A DNA stretch of 64,000 nucleotides from Actinobaculum sp. 313 (lineage in GTDB: Bacteria > Actinomycetota > Actinomycetes > Actinomycetales > Actinomycetaceae), in the NCBI RefSeq assembly GCF_003073475.1, contig NZ_CP029033.1, positions 806,001-870,000 on the forward strand, read 5' to 3'. Shown piece after piece: positions 1-8,727 of the stretch; positions within the stretch are counted from its first letter, which is position 1; each line of letters begins with the position of its first letter. The notes beneath the pieces are model-generated. The model saw nothing but the letters and a program-made list of their open reading frames with translations, did no database searches and had not been told where the DNA came from. The translations under genes and the position numbers were made by a program.

Positions 1-56
1 CTGTTTCCATCGGGTATGGCAAGGGCCGAGAAATGGGAGCAGAATTGGCTTTCCTC

Positions 57-86
57 TTGACTTTTTGGGGATAACACGGGTGTAAT
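57..86 (+). promoter_or_regulatory. Sigma-70-type promoter of whiB
   Basis: The -35 box TTGACT (57-62) and -10 box TGTAAT (81-86) are separated by 18 bases. They sit about 40 bases upstream of the whiB start, leaving a short leader that contains a strong ribosome binding site. Seen in the sequence; promoter activity is inferred. Confidence 0.6.
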
Positions 87-124
87 TTAGGTCAGACTTG
101 ATCAAACGCACTGAGGAGGTCAGC

Positions 125-484
125 GTGCGTATTGTCGGCGACAGCGCCCCGTTGAGTATCCGCTCGGGCAAAGCGGAACTCACCGAGGACGCACAGGCGA
201 TGATGGTGGGCATCTTCGATCTGGGCTACGGGAAAGATGCCGGAGAAGAGCTGCACTGGCAGGAATTCGCCCTGTGTGCTCAGACGGATCCCGATATTTT
301 CTTCCCGGAGAAGGGCGGTTCCACGGCTCCCGCCACGAGCGTGTGCTCCGCATGCGCCGTGCAGAGCGAGTGCCTTGAATACGCTATCTCGCACGATATC
401 CGGCACGGCATCTGGGGTGGAATGTCAGATAATGACCGGCGTCGCATTTCGCGGGAACGCCGCCGCGCTCGCCGGGGTGCCTGA
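125..484 (+). CDS. whiB: WhiB-family iron-sulfur transcriptional regulator (WhiB2/WhmD-like)
   Basis: Small cytoplasmic [4Fe-4S] protein; the family controls transcription by binding the primary sigma factor, and WhiB2/WhmD members act in septation. The protein is about 119 residues. It shows the four cysteines of the family: one in ALCAQTDPDIFFP, a CSAC pair, and one in SEC, followed by the G-I-W-G-G turn and a basic tail (RRRISRERRRARRGA) for DNA contact. I chose the GTG at 125 because GAGGAGGT lies 5 bases upstream; an in-frame TTG at 98 has no such site. The envelope glycosyltransferase gene starts 3 bases after the stop. The WhiB2 assignment rests on the neighbourhood (DUF3499 and metallopeptidase genes, then mtrAB). 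Confidence 0.92.
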   Translation: MRIVGDSAPLSIRSGKAELTEDAQAMMVGIFDLGYGKDAGEELHWQEFALCAQTDPDIFFPEKGGSTAPATSVCSACAVQSECLEYAISHDIRHGIWGGMSDNDRRRISRERRRARRGA

Positions 485-487
485 CAT

Positions 488-3400
488 TTGAGTTCCGAGG
501 CTCCAGCATTACGGGGGGACGTTCTCGGTGTTCTGGTCACCCGGGACGATAATCCACGTCTGGCGCGAGTGCTCGCCAGCCTTGCCGCTCAAGAGCTACG
601 CCCCGCCCGGCTTATCATCGTCGTACCCGGCGGAGCCACCGATAATGTGCGAGAGCTTGTTTCGGCGCATGCAGAGGAACTCCCGGTGGAAATCCGGGCA
701 TGCGACGAGCACGCGCCGAACTTCGCCACGGCCATCAGCGGCTCTCTGGACGGCGACGAGCCCTGGATCTGGTTCTTACATGACGACGCTGCCCCGGAGC
801 CGGAATGCCTCGACGCGCAACTGCGGCTAGGCGAATCGAGTGCCAAAATCGCGGCGGTGGGCACAAAACAGGTGGGATGGGACAACTCGCGCGATCTGCT
901 CGAAGTGGGAATCCTTGCGACGCGCACCGCACGCCGAGTACCGGAAATCGAGGATGACGAGCTCGACCAGGGGCAATTCGATAAGCGCCAGGATGTTCTT
1001 GGTGTAGGCACGGTCGCCATGCTGCTGCGGCGAGCGGCGTACGAGGAAGTCGGGGGGCTGGACCCGGCGCTCGGCCCTTTCGGTGACGGCTTAGAACTAT
1101 CGCGGCGGTTATGGGTCGGCGGATGGCGCGTGGCGGTCGAGCCACTCGCTACCGTGGCGCACGCGCGCGAAACGCTGGGAGAAGACGCCCGCTCCTCCTT
1201 CGGCCGACGGCGTGGCGCACAGTTGTACAACGCACTATTGGCAGCGCCGCGGTTTCTCGCGCCTTTGCTTTTTGTGTTCTACCTTCTCTTCGCCCTGCCG
1301 CGCTCACTCGCCCGTCTGGTTACGAAGGAAACGGCGCTGGCACGCGGCGAGCTCTACGCGGCGTGGTTTCTACTCGCCCACACGCGGACAGTAATCCGCG
1401 GCCGGTCGCACGTCCGCAGCATTCGGAAAGTGTCGGACTCCGTGCTGCATTCCCTGGAGTCAACCCCGCGTGATGTGCGCCGCGCCCGCCGGGAAGCACG
1501 ACGTGCGCGGGTGGAGGCAGTAGCGATGGCCACACTGCCGGACCCGCTGGCGTTACGCGAACAGGCGGTCTGGCGCCGCACCACCCGCGTGTGTGTGCTG
1601 GTCTCTTTCCTCTTCGCACTGGCGGCCTCGCTTATTGGGCAGTTGCCGCTACTTTCCGACGGCGTACTCACCGGCGGTGCTCTTCTTCCGGACACATGGG
1701 GTCCGGGTGAGTTGATCTCCGCGGCTCGCACTCCCTGGCTGCCAGCGGGGGATGGCTACGCGGTTCCGGTTGACACTTTTTGGATTCTCCTCACGCCTCT
1801 CGTGTGGCTGACCTCCTCGCTTGGAGCGGCGGCAACGGGATTACTGTTCGTGGCGATGCCCGCGGCGGCGTTGGCAGCGTTCTGGGCCGCTGGTGTGCTG
1901 ACGCATTCACCGCAGATCCGTCTCCTTGCCGCATTGGGCTGGGCGTTCGCACCGCCGCTGTTATCCGCGTTGAGCTACGGTCAGGTGGCAGCAGCGACCT
2001 GGCATATGCTCCTGCCCATTGCCTTTGCCGCCAGTGTCGCCGCGCGGCGCGCACGGTCTGCCTCTGCCCTTGGACTCGCTTCACTGAGCTTCGGGATTAT
2101 GGCTACCGCTGCGCCGATCACACTGCCACTGTGCATCGGGGTCACCGTCTGGGGCATGCTGGGTAGCCGCGGTGCCCGTAAACGCTGGTTGTGGCTGCCC
2201 ATCCCGGCACTTACCGCCCTGCTGCCCGCACTGATCGCTGCCGCCCGCGGCAGCGAAGGGTGGCGCCTTTTCTTCTCTTTGCCCGGTGCCCCGATAGATG
2301 TACAGCCCACACTTCTCGGCATGCTCACGCTCTCGCCGACAGCACGAATTAACGTGAGTTCTTTCGCAAACGGCACCTGGCATGTGTTGCTGAGCGTGTG
2401 CGCCGCAGCTGTTTTCCTGCTCGTTTCGATTCTGGCGCTGTTCCGGCGTCGCAACGCCGGCCGAATTCGCCTGGGGTGGGTTATGGTCGCAGGCGGAATC
2501 GCGTGGGCGGCAATCTGCCGCATCGTTCCGGTGGGCGTCGTCACCGATGGCATTGTGACCAGCGAGGTTGAGGCGTGGACCGGAATCGGCCTGTCTGCTG
2601 CCGCATTCGGTCTGTGGGTGATCCTCGTCAATGGCGGTGACGGGCTGCGCACAGACCTCTCCACACGTTCCTTCGGCGCCTATCAGCTGGTGGCACTCGC
2701 GGCGCTGATCCTTGTGGCCGCCGCGCCGCTTGCCGCGATGGCGAGCTGGGCGGGCCCGGCATTGCAGGGAAAGAACACCGTTTTGGGCCCCGCCGCTCGG
2801 TCAATTCCCGCCGTCGCGTCGAGCGAGCAACAGTCGGAGAATCGCAGCCGCGTCCTCGTCCTGACTCCCCACGACGACGGCCTGCACGCAGCACTATGGC
2901 GCGGAGCGGGAACCGAACTTCACGAAGCTGCGATGGGAGCCGGGCTTGAGGATCTCGCACGGTTGCATGCAGCGGCACGCGGAGATTCCGACGACGCCGC
3001 CAACGACGCCCTGATTGCGGCCATCGCCGATATTGGCAGCGGTGCGGAGGTCGCCGACGAGCTGGGCGAGCACGCCATCGCCGTCGTCCTGGTACCTCCG
3101 GAGAGCAACACTGTCTCCGAGAAGAACAGGCGGCAGATCGTTTCGCAACTCAACACCGTTCCCGGCCTGGAATACGTTACCGAAAGCGATGTTGGTACCT
3201 TCTGGCGCGTCCGGTCGGCAGCCGGGCCTACCGGGAGAGGTGCCGATGTTGCCGCAGCAGCGACGTCGCGTCTACGCGTGCTGGATGATGAGGAGGCCAT
3301 GGAGGTTCCGGTGGGAGTCCTCAGCGGCTCCGCGCGGATCACAGCAGGAAATGGTCCTCGCATGCTCGTACTGGCGGAGCGAGCCGATGCGGGTTGGCAC

Positions 3401-3601
3401 GCCTATCTGGATGGTGAGGAGCTGCCGGTGGTGGAATCCTCCTGGCAGCAGGCATGGCAGTTACCGGCTTCCGGCGGCAGTGTTTCGGTCATCTATGAAC
3501 CCTACCTGGGGCAGGTTATGGCCGGGGCGCAATTGGCTGCCCTTCTTATCGCAATCGTGGTCGCAGTGCCGCTGCGCCGTAGGAAGCGAGTGCGCGAATG
3601 A
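488..3601 (+). CDS. Glycosyltransferase family 2 membrane protein
   Basis: Large (1037 residues) envelope protein. Residues about 11-230 form a GT-A glycosyltransferase domain: a strand-rich start (GVLVTRDDNPRL), an acidic HDDA motif at 98-101 in the place of the metal/sugar-nucleotide DxD, and a later GGLDPALGPFGDGLELSRR segment. About ten hydrophobic segments follow between residues 250 and 760. A soluble, probably outward-facing region comes next, then a last membrane helix near the C terminus followed by RRRKR. The start is a TTG three bases after whiB with a weak binding site, so the exact start is uncertain. Its stop overlaps the next start (ATGA), implying coupled translation. The substrate is not evident; a role in cell-wall or surface polysaccharide synthesis is inferred from the architecture and neighbours. 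Confidence 0.85.
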   Translation: MSSEAPALRGDVLGVLVTRDDNPRLARVLASLAAQELRPARLIIVVPGGATDNVRELVSAHAEELPVEIRACDEHAPNFATAISGSLDGDEPWIWFLHDDAAPEPECLDAQLRLGESSAKIAAVGTKQVGWDNSRDLLEVGILATRTARRVPEIEDDELDQGQFDKRQDVLGVGTVAMLLRRAAYEEVGGLDPALGPFGDGLELSRRLWVGGWRVAVEPLATVAHARETLGEDARSSFGRRRGAQLYNALLAAPRFLAPLLFVFYLLFALPRSLARLVTKETALARGELYAAWFLLAHTRTVIRGRSHVRSIRKVSDSVLHSLESTPRDVRRARREARRARVEAVAMATLPDPLALREQAVWRRTTRVCVLVSFLFALAASLIGQLPLLSDGVLTGGALLPDTWGPGELISAARTPWLPAGDGYAVPVDTFWILLTPLVWLTSSLGAAATGLLFVAMPAAALAAFWAAGVLTHSPQIRLLAALGWAFAPPLLSALSYGQVAAATWHMLLPIAFAASVAARRARSASALGLASLSFGIMATAAPITLPLCIGVTVWGMLGSRGARKRWLWLPIPALTALLPALIAAARGSEGWRLFFSLPGAPIDVQPTLLGMLTLSPTARINVSSFANGTWHVLLSVCAAAVFLLVSILALFRRRNAGRIRLGWVMVAGGIAWAAICRIVPVGVVTDGIVTSEVEAWTGIGLSAAAFGLWVILVNGGDGLRTDLSTRSFGAYQLVALAALILVAAAPLAAMASWAGPALQGKNTVLGPAARSIPAVASSEQQSENRSRVLVLTPHDDGLHAALWRGAGTELHEAAMGAGLEDLARLHAAARGDSDDAANDALIAAIADIGSGAEVADELGEHAIAVVLVPPESNTVSEKNRRQIVSQLNTVPGLEYVTESDVGTFWRVRSAAGPTGRGADVAAAATSRLRVLDDEEAMEVPVGVLSGSARITAGNGPRMLVLAERADAGWHAYLDGEELPVVESSWQQAWQLPASGGSVSVIYEPYLGQVMAGAQLAALLIAIVVAVPLRRRKRVRE

Positions 3602-5043
3602 ACCGAATGCAACGCCTTATCAGCGGTGTCGCCGTACTTGCCGCGGCAGCGGGATCATGTGTGTTGGCGCTGGCGCTGCCGCACAGCGAGCCCATATCGG
3701 TGGCCGCCGAACGTGTCGTTTCCTCATCGGAACCGATTACCATCGTGTGTTCGGGGGGATTGAGCCGCACCTTCGAAAATGGACTCGACGTCACGGAAGT
3801 CACAGAGGATGTGAGGGTCGAATCGTGGGTTCTCGGCACGAAGGATGGCTTGGAGGGGGCCGCTCCCACCGTCACTTTCTCCGGCAGTGGCGTAGCCGCG
3901 GTCGGACCGCTGGCATTTGAGGCATCGAGCGGAGCCCGAGAAGGCGCCGCGACGACGCAGGCCGATGGGAACCCGGAGCAGATCCTGCTGGCCGGAGGAA
4001 CACTGCATGTCGCGTCCGATGGCGACCTGCGTGGAACGGCGATGAATCCTTGTCAGAGTGCCTCCATGGATCAATGGTTGGTCGGTTCGCAGTCCGGTGT
4101 GGGAACCTCTAACGAGATTCTGCTGGCCAACCCCGGACTTACACCGGTGACCGTACGACTGGCTGCCTACGGGTCGGTGGGACGGCTTGACCTGGGATCT
4201 TCTTCGCGGGTGACAGTGGATGCGCAGACCGTGCAGCGTGTCTCTCTCGATGGCATCGTAGAAAGTGATAGCCGCATTGCGGTGCATGTGACCACCGATG
4301 CGGGAGCGGTAGCGGCATCGATGCAGGAGATCACCCTCGATGGTGCGCGCGCTGCAGGCGTTTCTTTTGTGACTCCCGGGCAGTCGGGAACGGATCTAAT
4401 CATTCCGGGAATTAACGCCACTGAAGGGCAGACCGCGAACCTCGAGGCGCCGACGCTGCGCATCGTCAATCCGGGGACGCAGGCGGCCACCGTCGATGTC
4501 TACACCCGCGACGATGACGAGGAAGAGGAACTGGCCGGTGGACAGGGGCTCACCGTTGCACCGGGCACCGTGCTCGACCTCTCCCTGGCCGGGCTCAGCC
4601 CCGGATTCCACAGTCTGCGCCTGCGCTCCTCATCCGAGATCGCCGCTGGAGTCGAGTTGCACAGGCAAAGCGGCGACACTGCCCCGCGCGATATCGCCTG
4701 GGCGACGGCGCGCCCCGCGCAGGAGACGGGAGCTGTCGTGACGGGGCCGCTCCATGGCGCTCTGGTTGTCACTCCCACAACGGCGGGAGAGGCGATGGTA
4801 ACGGCCACACCAATTGCTGCTGACGGTTCCCTCCTCGATGAAATCACCGTCACCGTGCCGGAAGCGAGTACCGCCTCGTTATCCCTGCCGGAGGGTGCCG
4901 TGGCGGTGGTGTTCAGAGCCGATGCGCCGATAGCGGCCGCAGCAGTGACGCAAAGCGCGGTCACCGATGGCAACGCCATAGACTGGGTTGCACCCTTCGC
5001 GCCGGATTCCCAGGTCATGACGCGCCGGGTCGCCGTTGACTAG
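3598..5043 (+). CDS. DUF5719 family exported protein
   Basis: Protein of 481 residues with an N-terminal signal/anchor segment (about residues 8-28, GVAVLAAAAGSCVLALALP) and no other membrane helix. The rest is rich in Val, Ala, Thr and Gly, with repeated strand-like blocks such as NPGLTPVTVRLAAYG and NPGTQAATVDVYTR, suggesting an extracytoplasmic beta-sandwich fold. It starts inside the stop of the glycosyltransferase gene (ATGA), so the two are probably one transcript and work together at the envelope. Actinobacterial proteins of this layout next to the WhiB2-region glycosyltransferase are usually called DUF5719. Biochemical function unknown. Confidence 0.75.
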   Translation: MNRMQRLISGVAVLAAAAGSCVLALALPHSEPISVAAERVVSSSEPITIVCSGGLSRTFENGLDVTEVTEDVRVESWVLGTKDGLEGAAPTVTFSGSGVAAVGPLAFEASSGAREGAATTQADGNPEQILLAGGTLHVASDGDLRGTAMNPCQSASMDQWLVGSQSGVGTSNEILLANPGLTPVTVRLAAYGSVGRLDLGSSSRVTVDAQTVQRVSLDGIVESDSRIAVHVTTDAGAVAASMQEITLDGARAAGVSFVTPGQSGTDLIIPGINATEGQTANLEAPTLRIVNPGTQAATVDVYTRDDDEEEELAGGQGLTVAPGTVLDLSLAGLSPGFHSLRLRSSSEIAAGVELHRQSGDTAPRDIAWATARPAQETGAVVTGPLHGALVVTPTTAGEAMVTATPIAADGSLLDEITVTVPEASTASLSLPEGAVAVVFRADAPIAAAAVTQSAVTDGNAIDWVAPFAPDSQVMTRRVAVD

Positions 5044-5100
5044 CCGCCGGAAGATTGACGTGACAGGGGATTTCGGCGTGCGGGAGGTACGTGCCTACGG

Positions 5101-5535
5101 TTAGCGCAGGTAGTCGATATCTTCGGGTGCCCGTCCCAAGGCGGAGGCCAATTGCTCGGTGATCACGTCGTGCAGGAATAGACGTGGGTGAGGAGAGCGG
5201 GACGCCGCGGCAAGCATGGGAAGCCGGTAAAACACAATTCGCCCGGTGATGCGGGCAGGCCGTTCGAAGGGCAAGTAGCGCGCCAGCGGCACCCCGTGTT
5301 CCCAGGGCGCCGGATCCGCCTCCGGTACATCAAGCACTCCGAAGTCAGTGTGATCCATGTCGGAGCCAAGAAAACGGCGATAGGTTGCCAAGTCAAAAGC
5401 AATGAAGTCGTCGAACCTATCGGCTCGCGTACGCCACGCGGGTGCTTCGGGCGGCAGAACCGGGCCGCGCAGGCCACGCCCGTGGCGGTCGCGCCGTCGT
5501 GCATGGGATCGCTGCGGGATAATACTGCGAGGCAT
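5101..5535 (-). CDS. Metallopeptidase-family protein lacking an HExxH motif
   Basis: 144-residue protein. The N terminus is basic (MPRSIIPQRSHARRRDRHGRG) and the core runs from about residue 38 to the end (FDDFIAFDLATYRRF, then ARITGRIVFYRLPML). Actinobacterial relatives beside DUF3499 (the Rv3259 neighbourhood of mycobacteria) are called metallopeptidase/zincin family. Here the C-terminal helix that would hold HExxH reads FLHDVITEQLASALG, so the zinc motif is absent and peptidase activity is doubtful. The gene is transcribed divergently from the DUF3499 gene. TAGAGT lies 6 bases before the ATG, which suggests a leaderless mRNA. Family call is from context and remembered similarity. Confidence 0.7.
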   Translation of the reverse strand: MPRSIIPQRSHARRRDRHGRGLRGPVLPPEAPAWRTRADRFDDFIAFDLATYRRFLGSDMDHTDFGVLDVPEADPAPWEHGVPLARYLPFERPARITGRIVFYRLPMLAAASRSPHPRLFLHDVITEQLASALGRAPEDIDYLR

Positions 5536-5604
5536 GCCCCAACTCTAGCGTGACAACAGCGCGGTGGTGAGACATGAAGCGCCAACGGTGGTACCTTATG
5601 TGCC
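5536..5604. promoter_or_regulatory. Divergent promoter region, both sides apparently leaderless
   Basis: 69-bp spacer between two divergent genes. On the minus strand a -10-like TAGAGT (complement of 5542-5547) lies 6 bases from the ATG at 5535. On the plus strand TACCTT (5592-5597) lies 7 bases from the GTG at 5605. No ribosome binding site is visible on either side. Neither has a convincing -35 box. Confidence 0.4.
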
Positions 5605-6012
5605 GTGAGTCATGTGCGTCAGTGTTCCCGTCAAAACTGTCATGAACCGGCAGTGGCAACGATGACATACGGTTACGACGACGCAACCGCCGTGATCGGG
5701 CCGCTTTCGCCGGTCGCAGAGCCAGGAGCCTTTGATCTGTGCGCGGATCACGCACTGTCGGTAACTGTCCCACGCGGTTGGACGATGGTGCGTCTGATGA
5801 CTGAATTCGAACCGGCACCGCCCTCTGACTCTGATCTGATGGCCTTGGCGGACGCTATTCGGGAGACGTCGCGCCGTGAGGTGCCGCCGCCGGTGCGCGC
5901 TCGGCGTGAGGTTAGTCGGCCGGCGGATATCTCCGCCGATCCAGTGCCACGGGCGCGTTTAAGCCTGGTGCCGGAGGCGGACTCGGCCGACGAAGCCGAA
6001 CAGGAGGGTTAG
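5605..6012 (+). CDS. DUF3499 family protein
   Basis: 135-residue actinobacterial protein of unknown function. The N-terminal half has C-x4-C near the start (QCSRQNC) and a further Cys-Ala-Asp-His (LCADH), with T-M-T-Y-G-Y between them. These could bind a metal: Cys/His spacing as in a small zinc site. The C-terminal half is Pro/Arg/Glu rich and probably disordered. Start GTG at 5605; no Shine-Dalgarno, but a -10-like TACCTT 7 bases upstream suggests a leaderless mRNA. The family sits between whiB2 and mtrA in many actinobacteria. Confidence 0.8.
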   Translation: MSHVRQCSRQNCHEPAVATMTYGYDDATAVIGPLSPVAEPGAFDLCADHALSVTVPRGWTMVRLMTEFEPAPPSDSDLMALADAIRETSRREVPPPVRARREVSRPADISADPVPRARLSLVPEADSADEAEQEG

Positions 6013-6108
6013 TCACCGCGGCGCGTGCGATACAGTTTCGGCTGCCGACGGTCCGAATCGCGGCCAGTGAATCCCCAATTTGTCGGCGCGGCATGAGAAC
6101 ATACTTCT

Positions 6109-6792
6109 ATGAGCACTCGCATTCTCGTTGTGGACGACGATCCCGGCATTTCCGAGATGGTGGCCATCCTCCTCGAATCGGAGGGATATGACGTCACGGT
6201 GTGCGCGAATGGGCTTCAGGTTCTGCCACTGTTCCGCGCCGAACGTCCCGACCTTGTGCTTTTGGACGTCATGCTGCCCGGCTTGGACGGTGTCGCGGTG
6301 TGCGCGCAGCTTCGGGAAGAATCCGACGTGCCAATCATTATGATGAGTGCGCGGACGGACTCGGTTGACGTGATTGCCGGATTGGAAGCCGGTGCTGATG
6401 ACTACGTCACCAAGCCGTTCGAGAACTCGGTTCTCATCGCGCGGGTGAAGGTGCGGTTACGGCGGCAGGAACCTGAGGCGGAAACATTACGGATTGCAGA
6501 TCTCACGGTGGATCTGCGGGGGCATCAAGTGCTGCGCGAGGGCAAGGATTTGCACCTGACTCCGCTGGAATTCGATTTGCTTGCCGTGCTGGCGCGGAAG
6601 CCCTGGCAGGTGTTCTCCCGCGAAGAACTGCTGGAACAGGTGTGGGGATATCGGCACTCTTCGGCGGATACGCGCCTCGTTAACGTTCATATCCAGCGCT
6701 TGCGTGCGAAGGTGGAGAAGGACCCGGATCATCCTGAAGTCGTCTTGACCGTGCGCGGAGTCGGTTACCGTGCGGGGGCCGTTCAGGAGTGA
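6109..6792 (+). CDS. mtrA: Response regulator MtrA (OmpR family)
   Basis: DNA-binding response regulator of the essential actinobacterial MtrAB-LpqB system, which controls cell-wall and division genes. 227 residues. The receiver domain (1-115) shows VVDDDPG with the acidic pocket, the phosphoacceptor Asp at position 53 in LLDVMLPGLDG, and the conserved Lys in YVTKPFE. A winged-helix domain (about 125-225) carries LTPLEFDLLAVLA and TVRGVGYR. The stop overlaps the mtrB GTG start (GTGA). Only 96 bases separate it from DUF3499, and no ribosome binding site is visible. Confidence 0.96.
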   Translation: MSTRILVVDDDPGISEMVAILLESEGYDVTVCANGLQVLPLFRAERPDLVLLDVMLPGLDGVAVCAQLREESDVPIIMMSARTDSVDVIAGLEAGADDYVTKPFENSVLIARVKVRLRRQEPEAETLRIADLTVDLRGHQVLREGKDLHLTPLEFDLLAVLARKPWQVFSREELLEQVWGYRHSSADTRLVNVHIQRLRAKVEKDPDHPEVVLTVRGVGYRAGAVQE

Positions 6793-8727
6793 GTCCGCGC
6801 CGGTCCGCGCCGTATACGCCCCACCAGCGGCGGAGCTTCGTCGAGGGGCTACGCTCCCGCATCGTCGCGCTCGGCTCATGGTGGATGTCCTCGGTGACGG
6901 TACGAGTCGTCTCTCTGGTGATGTTGGCGGGGATCGTTTCGATGGTCGTGGCGGGCAGCGTCATCGTCAGTCAGGTACGCAGCCAACTCTTCGACCGCGC
7001 GGTAACCTCCGCCGTGGACCAGTTCGAGGCGGCGCGGGCAAGCGCGCAATCGACTTTCGGCACCACCGTGCTCACAGCCGGGCAGATTGAACAGGCTGCC
7101 AATGAGCTAATCATCTCCCAGTACGACCCGGTGCGTTCGATCGTGGGCGCCGCGCTGCTGCGGACGCCGAACCAGGATGAGACCTCCTTCCAGATCGCCG
7201 AACCGTCCACGCAGTCATCAACGCAGATCGTCACGCTGATCAGTGCCGAGATGAGGCAGGCGGTACCGGGATCCACGGGCGTGCTCTGGCAATCCGTCGC
7301 GCTGCCCAACGATAACGGTTCCACGAGTCCGGGCATCGTTGCGGGAGCGTCCCTCGAGCTTCCCGGCGCCGGACAGTACGAGTTTTACGTGGCCTACTCC
7401 CTGGAGAACCAGGAAGAAACGGTGCGGCTGGTCACCGGCATTCTGATGGCCGGTGCGCTGGTGCTCGTTCTCCTTCTGGCGCTGATCACTTGGCTGGTGG
7501 TCGGGCTTGTGTTGCATCCGGTCCGCGAAGCCTCCCAGAATGCACGCAAGCTTGCTGACGGTGCCTTCGATGCACGGATGCGCGTGCATGGTGAGGACGA
7601 ACTGGCGCAGTTGGCGCGCTCCTTCAACCAGATGGCTCAGTCGATTTCGGATCAGTTCACACGCCTGGAAAGGATGTCGAAGGTACAGCAGGACTTCGTA
7701 TCGGCTGTTTCCCACGAGTTACGCTCGCCGGTGACAACCATCCGCATGGCCGGACAACTAATCTACGACAAACGTGACGAATTGCCGACGGCCTTGCGCC
7801 GCAGCGCCGAACTTCAGCACGATCAACTTATCAACCTGGACACCATGCTCTCCGACCTATTGGAGATCTCTCGCTTCGACGCCGGAGCCATGACTCTGGC
7901 CACTGAACCCTCCGATCTGGCTGATATCGTGCGGCGTACGATTCGCGCGCAGCTGCCGTTGGCGCAGTCCAATGGCGTCGTGGTATACATGCAGACGCAG
8001 GGAGACACCACGGCGCAGATAGAGCCGCGTCGTATCGAACGGATTGTTCGCAATCTGGTGGTAAATGCCCTGGAGCATGCTGAATCCCGGCCGGTGCGCA
8101 TCCGCGTGGTAGGGGGGCGACGGCTGTGGCAGTTGAAGTGTCGGACAACGGCATCGGCCTGACTGACGACCAGGTGGCGCATGTCTTCGACCGCTTCTGG
8201 CGTGCGGATACGGCGCGGGTCCGCAAATCGGGAGGAACCGGTCTCGGGCTGACGATTGCACGCGAGGATGCGCTGCTGCACGGTGGTCGCCTGCAGTGTG
8301 CCGGCGAACTGGGCCTTGGTGCAACCTTCCTACTTGCCGTTCCCCGCGAGGTAGGGCAGACGTGGACCAGCCCGCTCCCGCTGCGCGTGGCTGCGGCGGA
8401 GGAGTCGTGGAGTGATGACACGCTATGGGAGCGCATCGGCGACGACGGAACCACGCGTGGAGCAGAGGAGGGGGCGCCGCCCCTGATCCCAGAAATTGGA
8501 CGTGTGAAACGTGAACTCTCCGAGACGGGCTCGATACGTGTCGTTTCTCGTGAGGCGCAGCGTCCGCGCCCCGATGCAATGTCGGCACCTGAGGCTGCTG
8601 CCGGAGAAACGCGGGATGTGATGCCGACCCGGGGGCAGATCCACATCTCGGGCCGAATCAGTCACATGCTCCCCGTGAAACAGAGCCGCCGGAACCGAAG
8701 GTCCCGGAGACGGGAGGTAAGGCATAA
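6789..8727 (+). CDS. mtrB: Sensor histidine kinase MtrB (two apparent frameshifts)
   Basis: Membrane sensor kinase that phosphorylates MtrA. Membrane helices lie at about 38-62 and 214-242 around an extracytoplasmic sensor region. HAMP is at about 242-295, the dimerisation/phosphoacceptor box SHELRSP has His309, and the ATP-binding N, G1 and G2 boxes (NLVVNALEH, DNGIGL, GGTGLGL) follow. The frame breaks at a run of six G (8112-8117); a seventh G restores VVGGATAVAVEVSDNG. A second break near 8671-8680 (CCCC or AAA) is inferred because the alternative frame gives an ordinary tail ending ETGGKA and a TAA that overlaps the lpqB ATG (TAATG). Unrepaired, the second frame runs Arg-rich into lpqB to 8806. 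MtrB is normally essential, so I treat both as sequence errors. Confidence 0.88.

Noticed and set aside
8112-8117. Programmed frameshifting in mtrB and the other broken genes
   Set aside because: The sites share no slippery heptamer or downstream pseudoknot, and a tRNA gene shows the same single-base loss, which frameshifting cannot explain.
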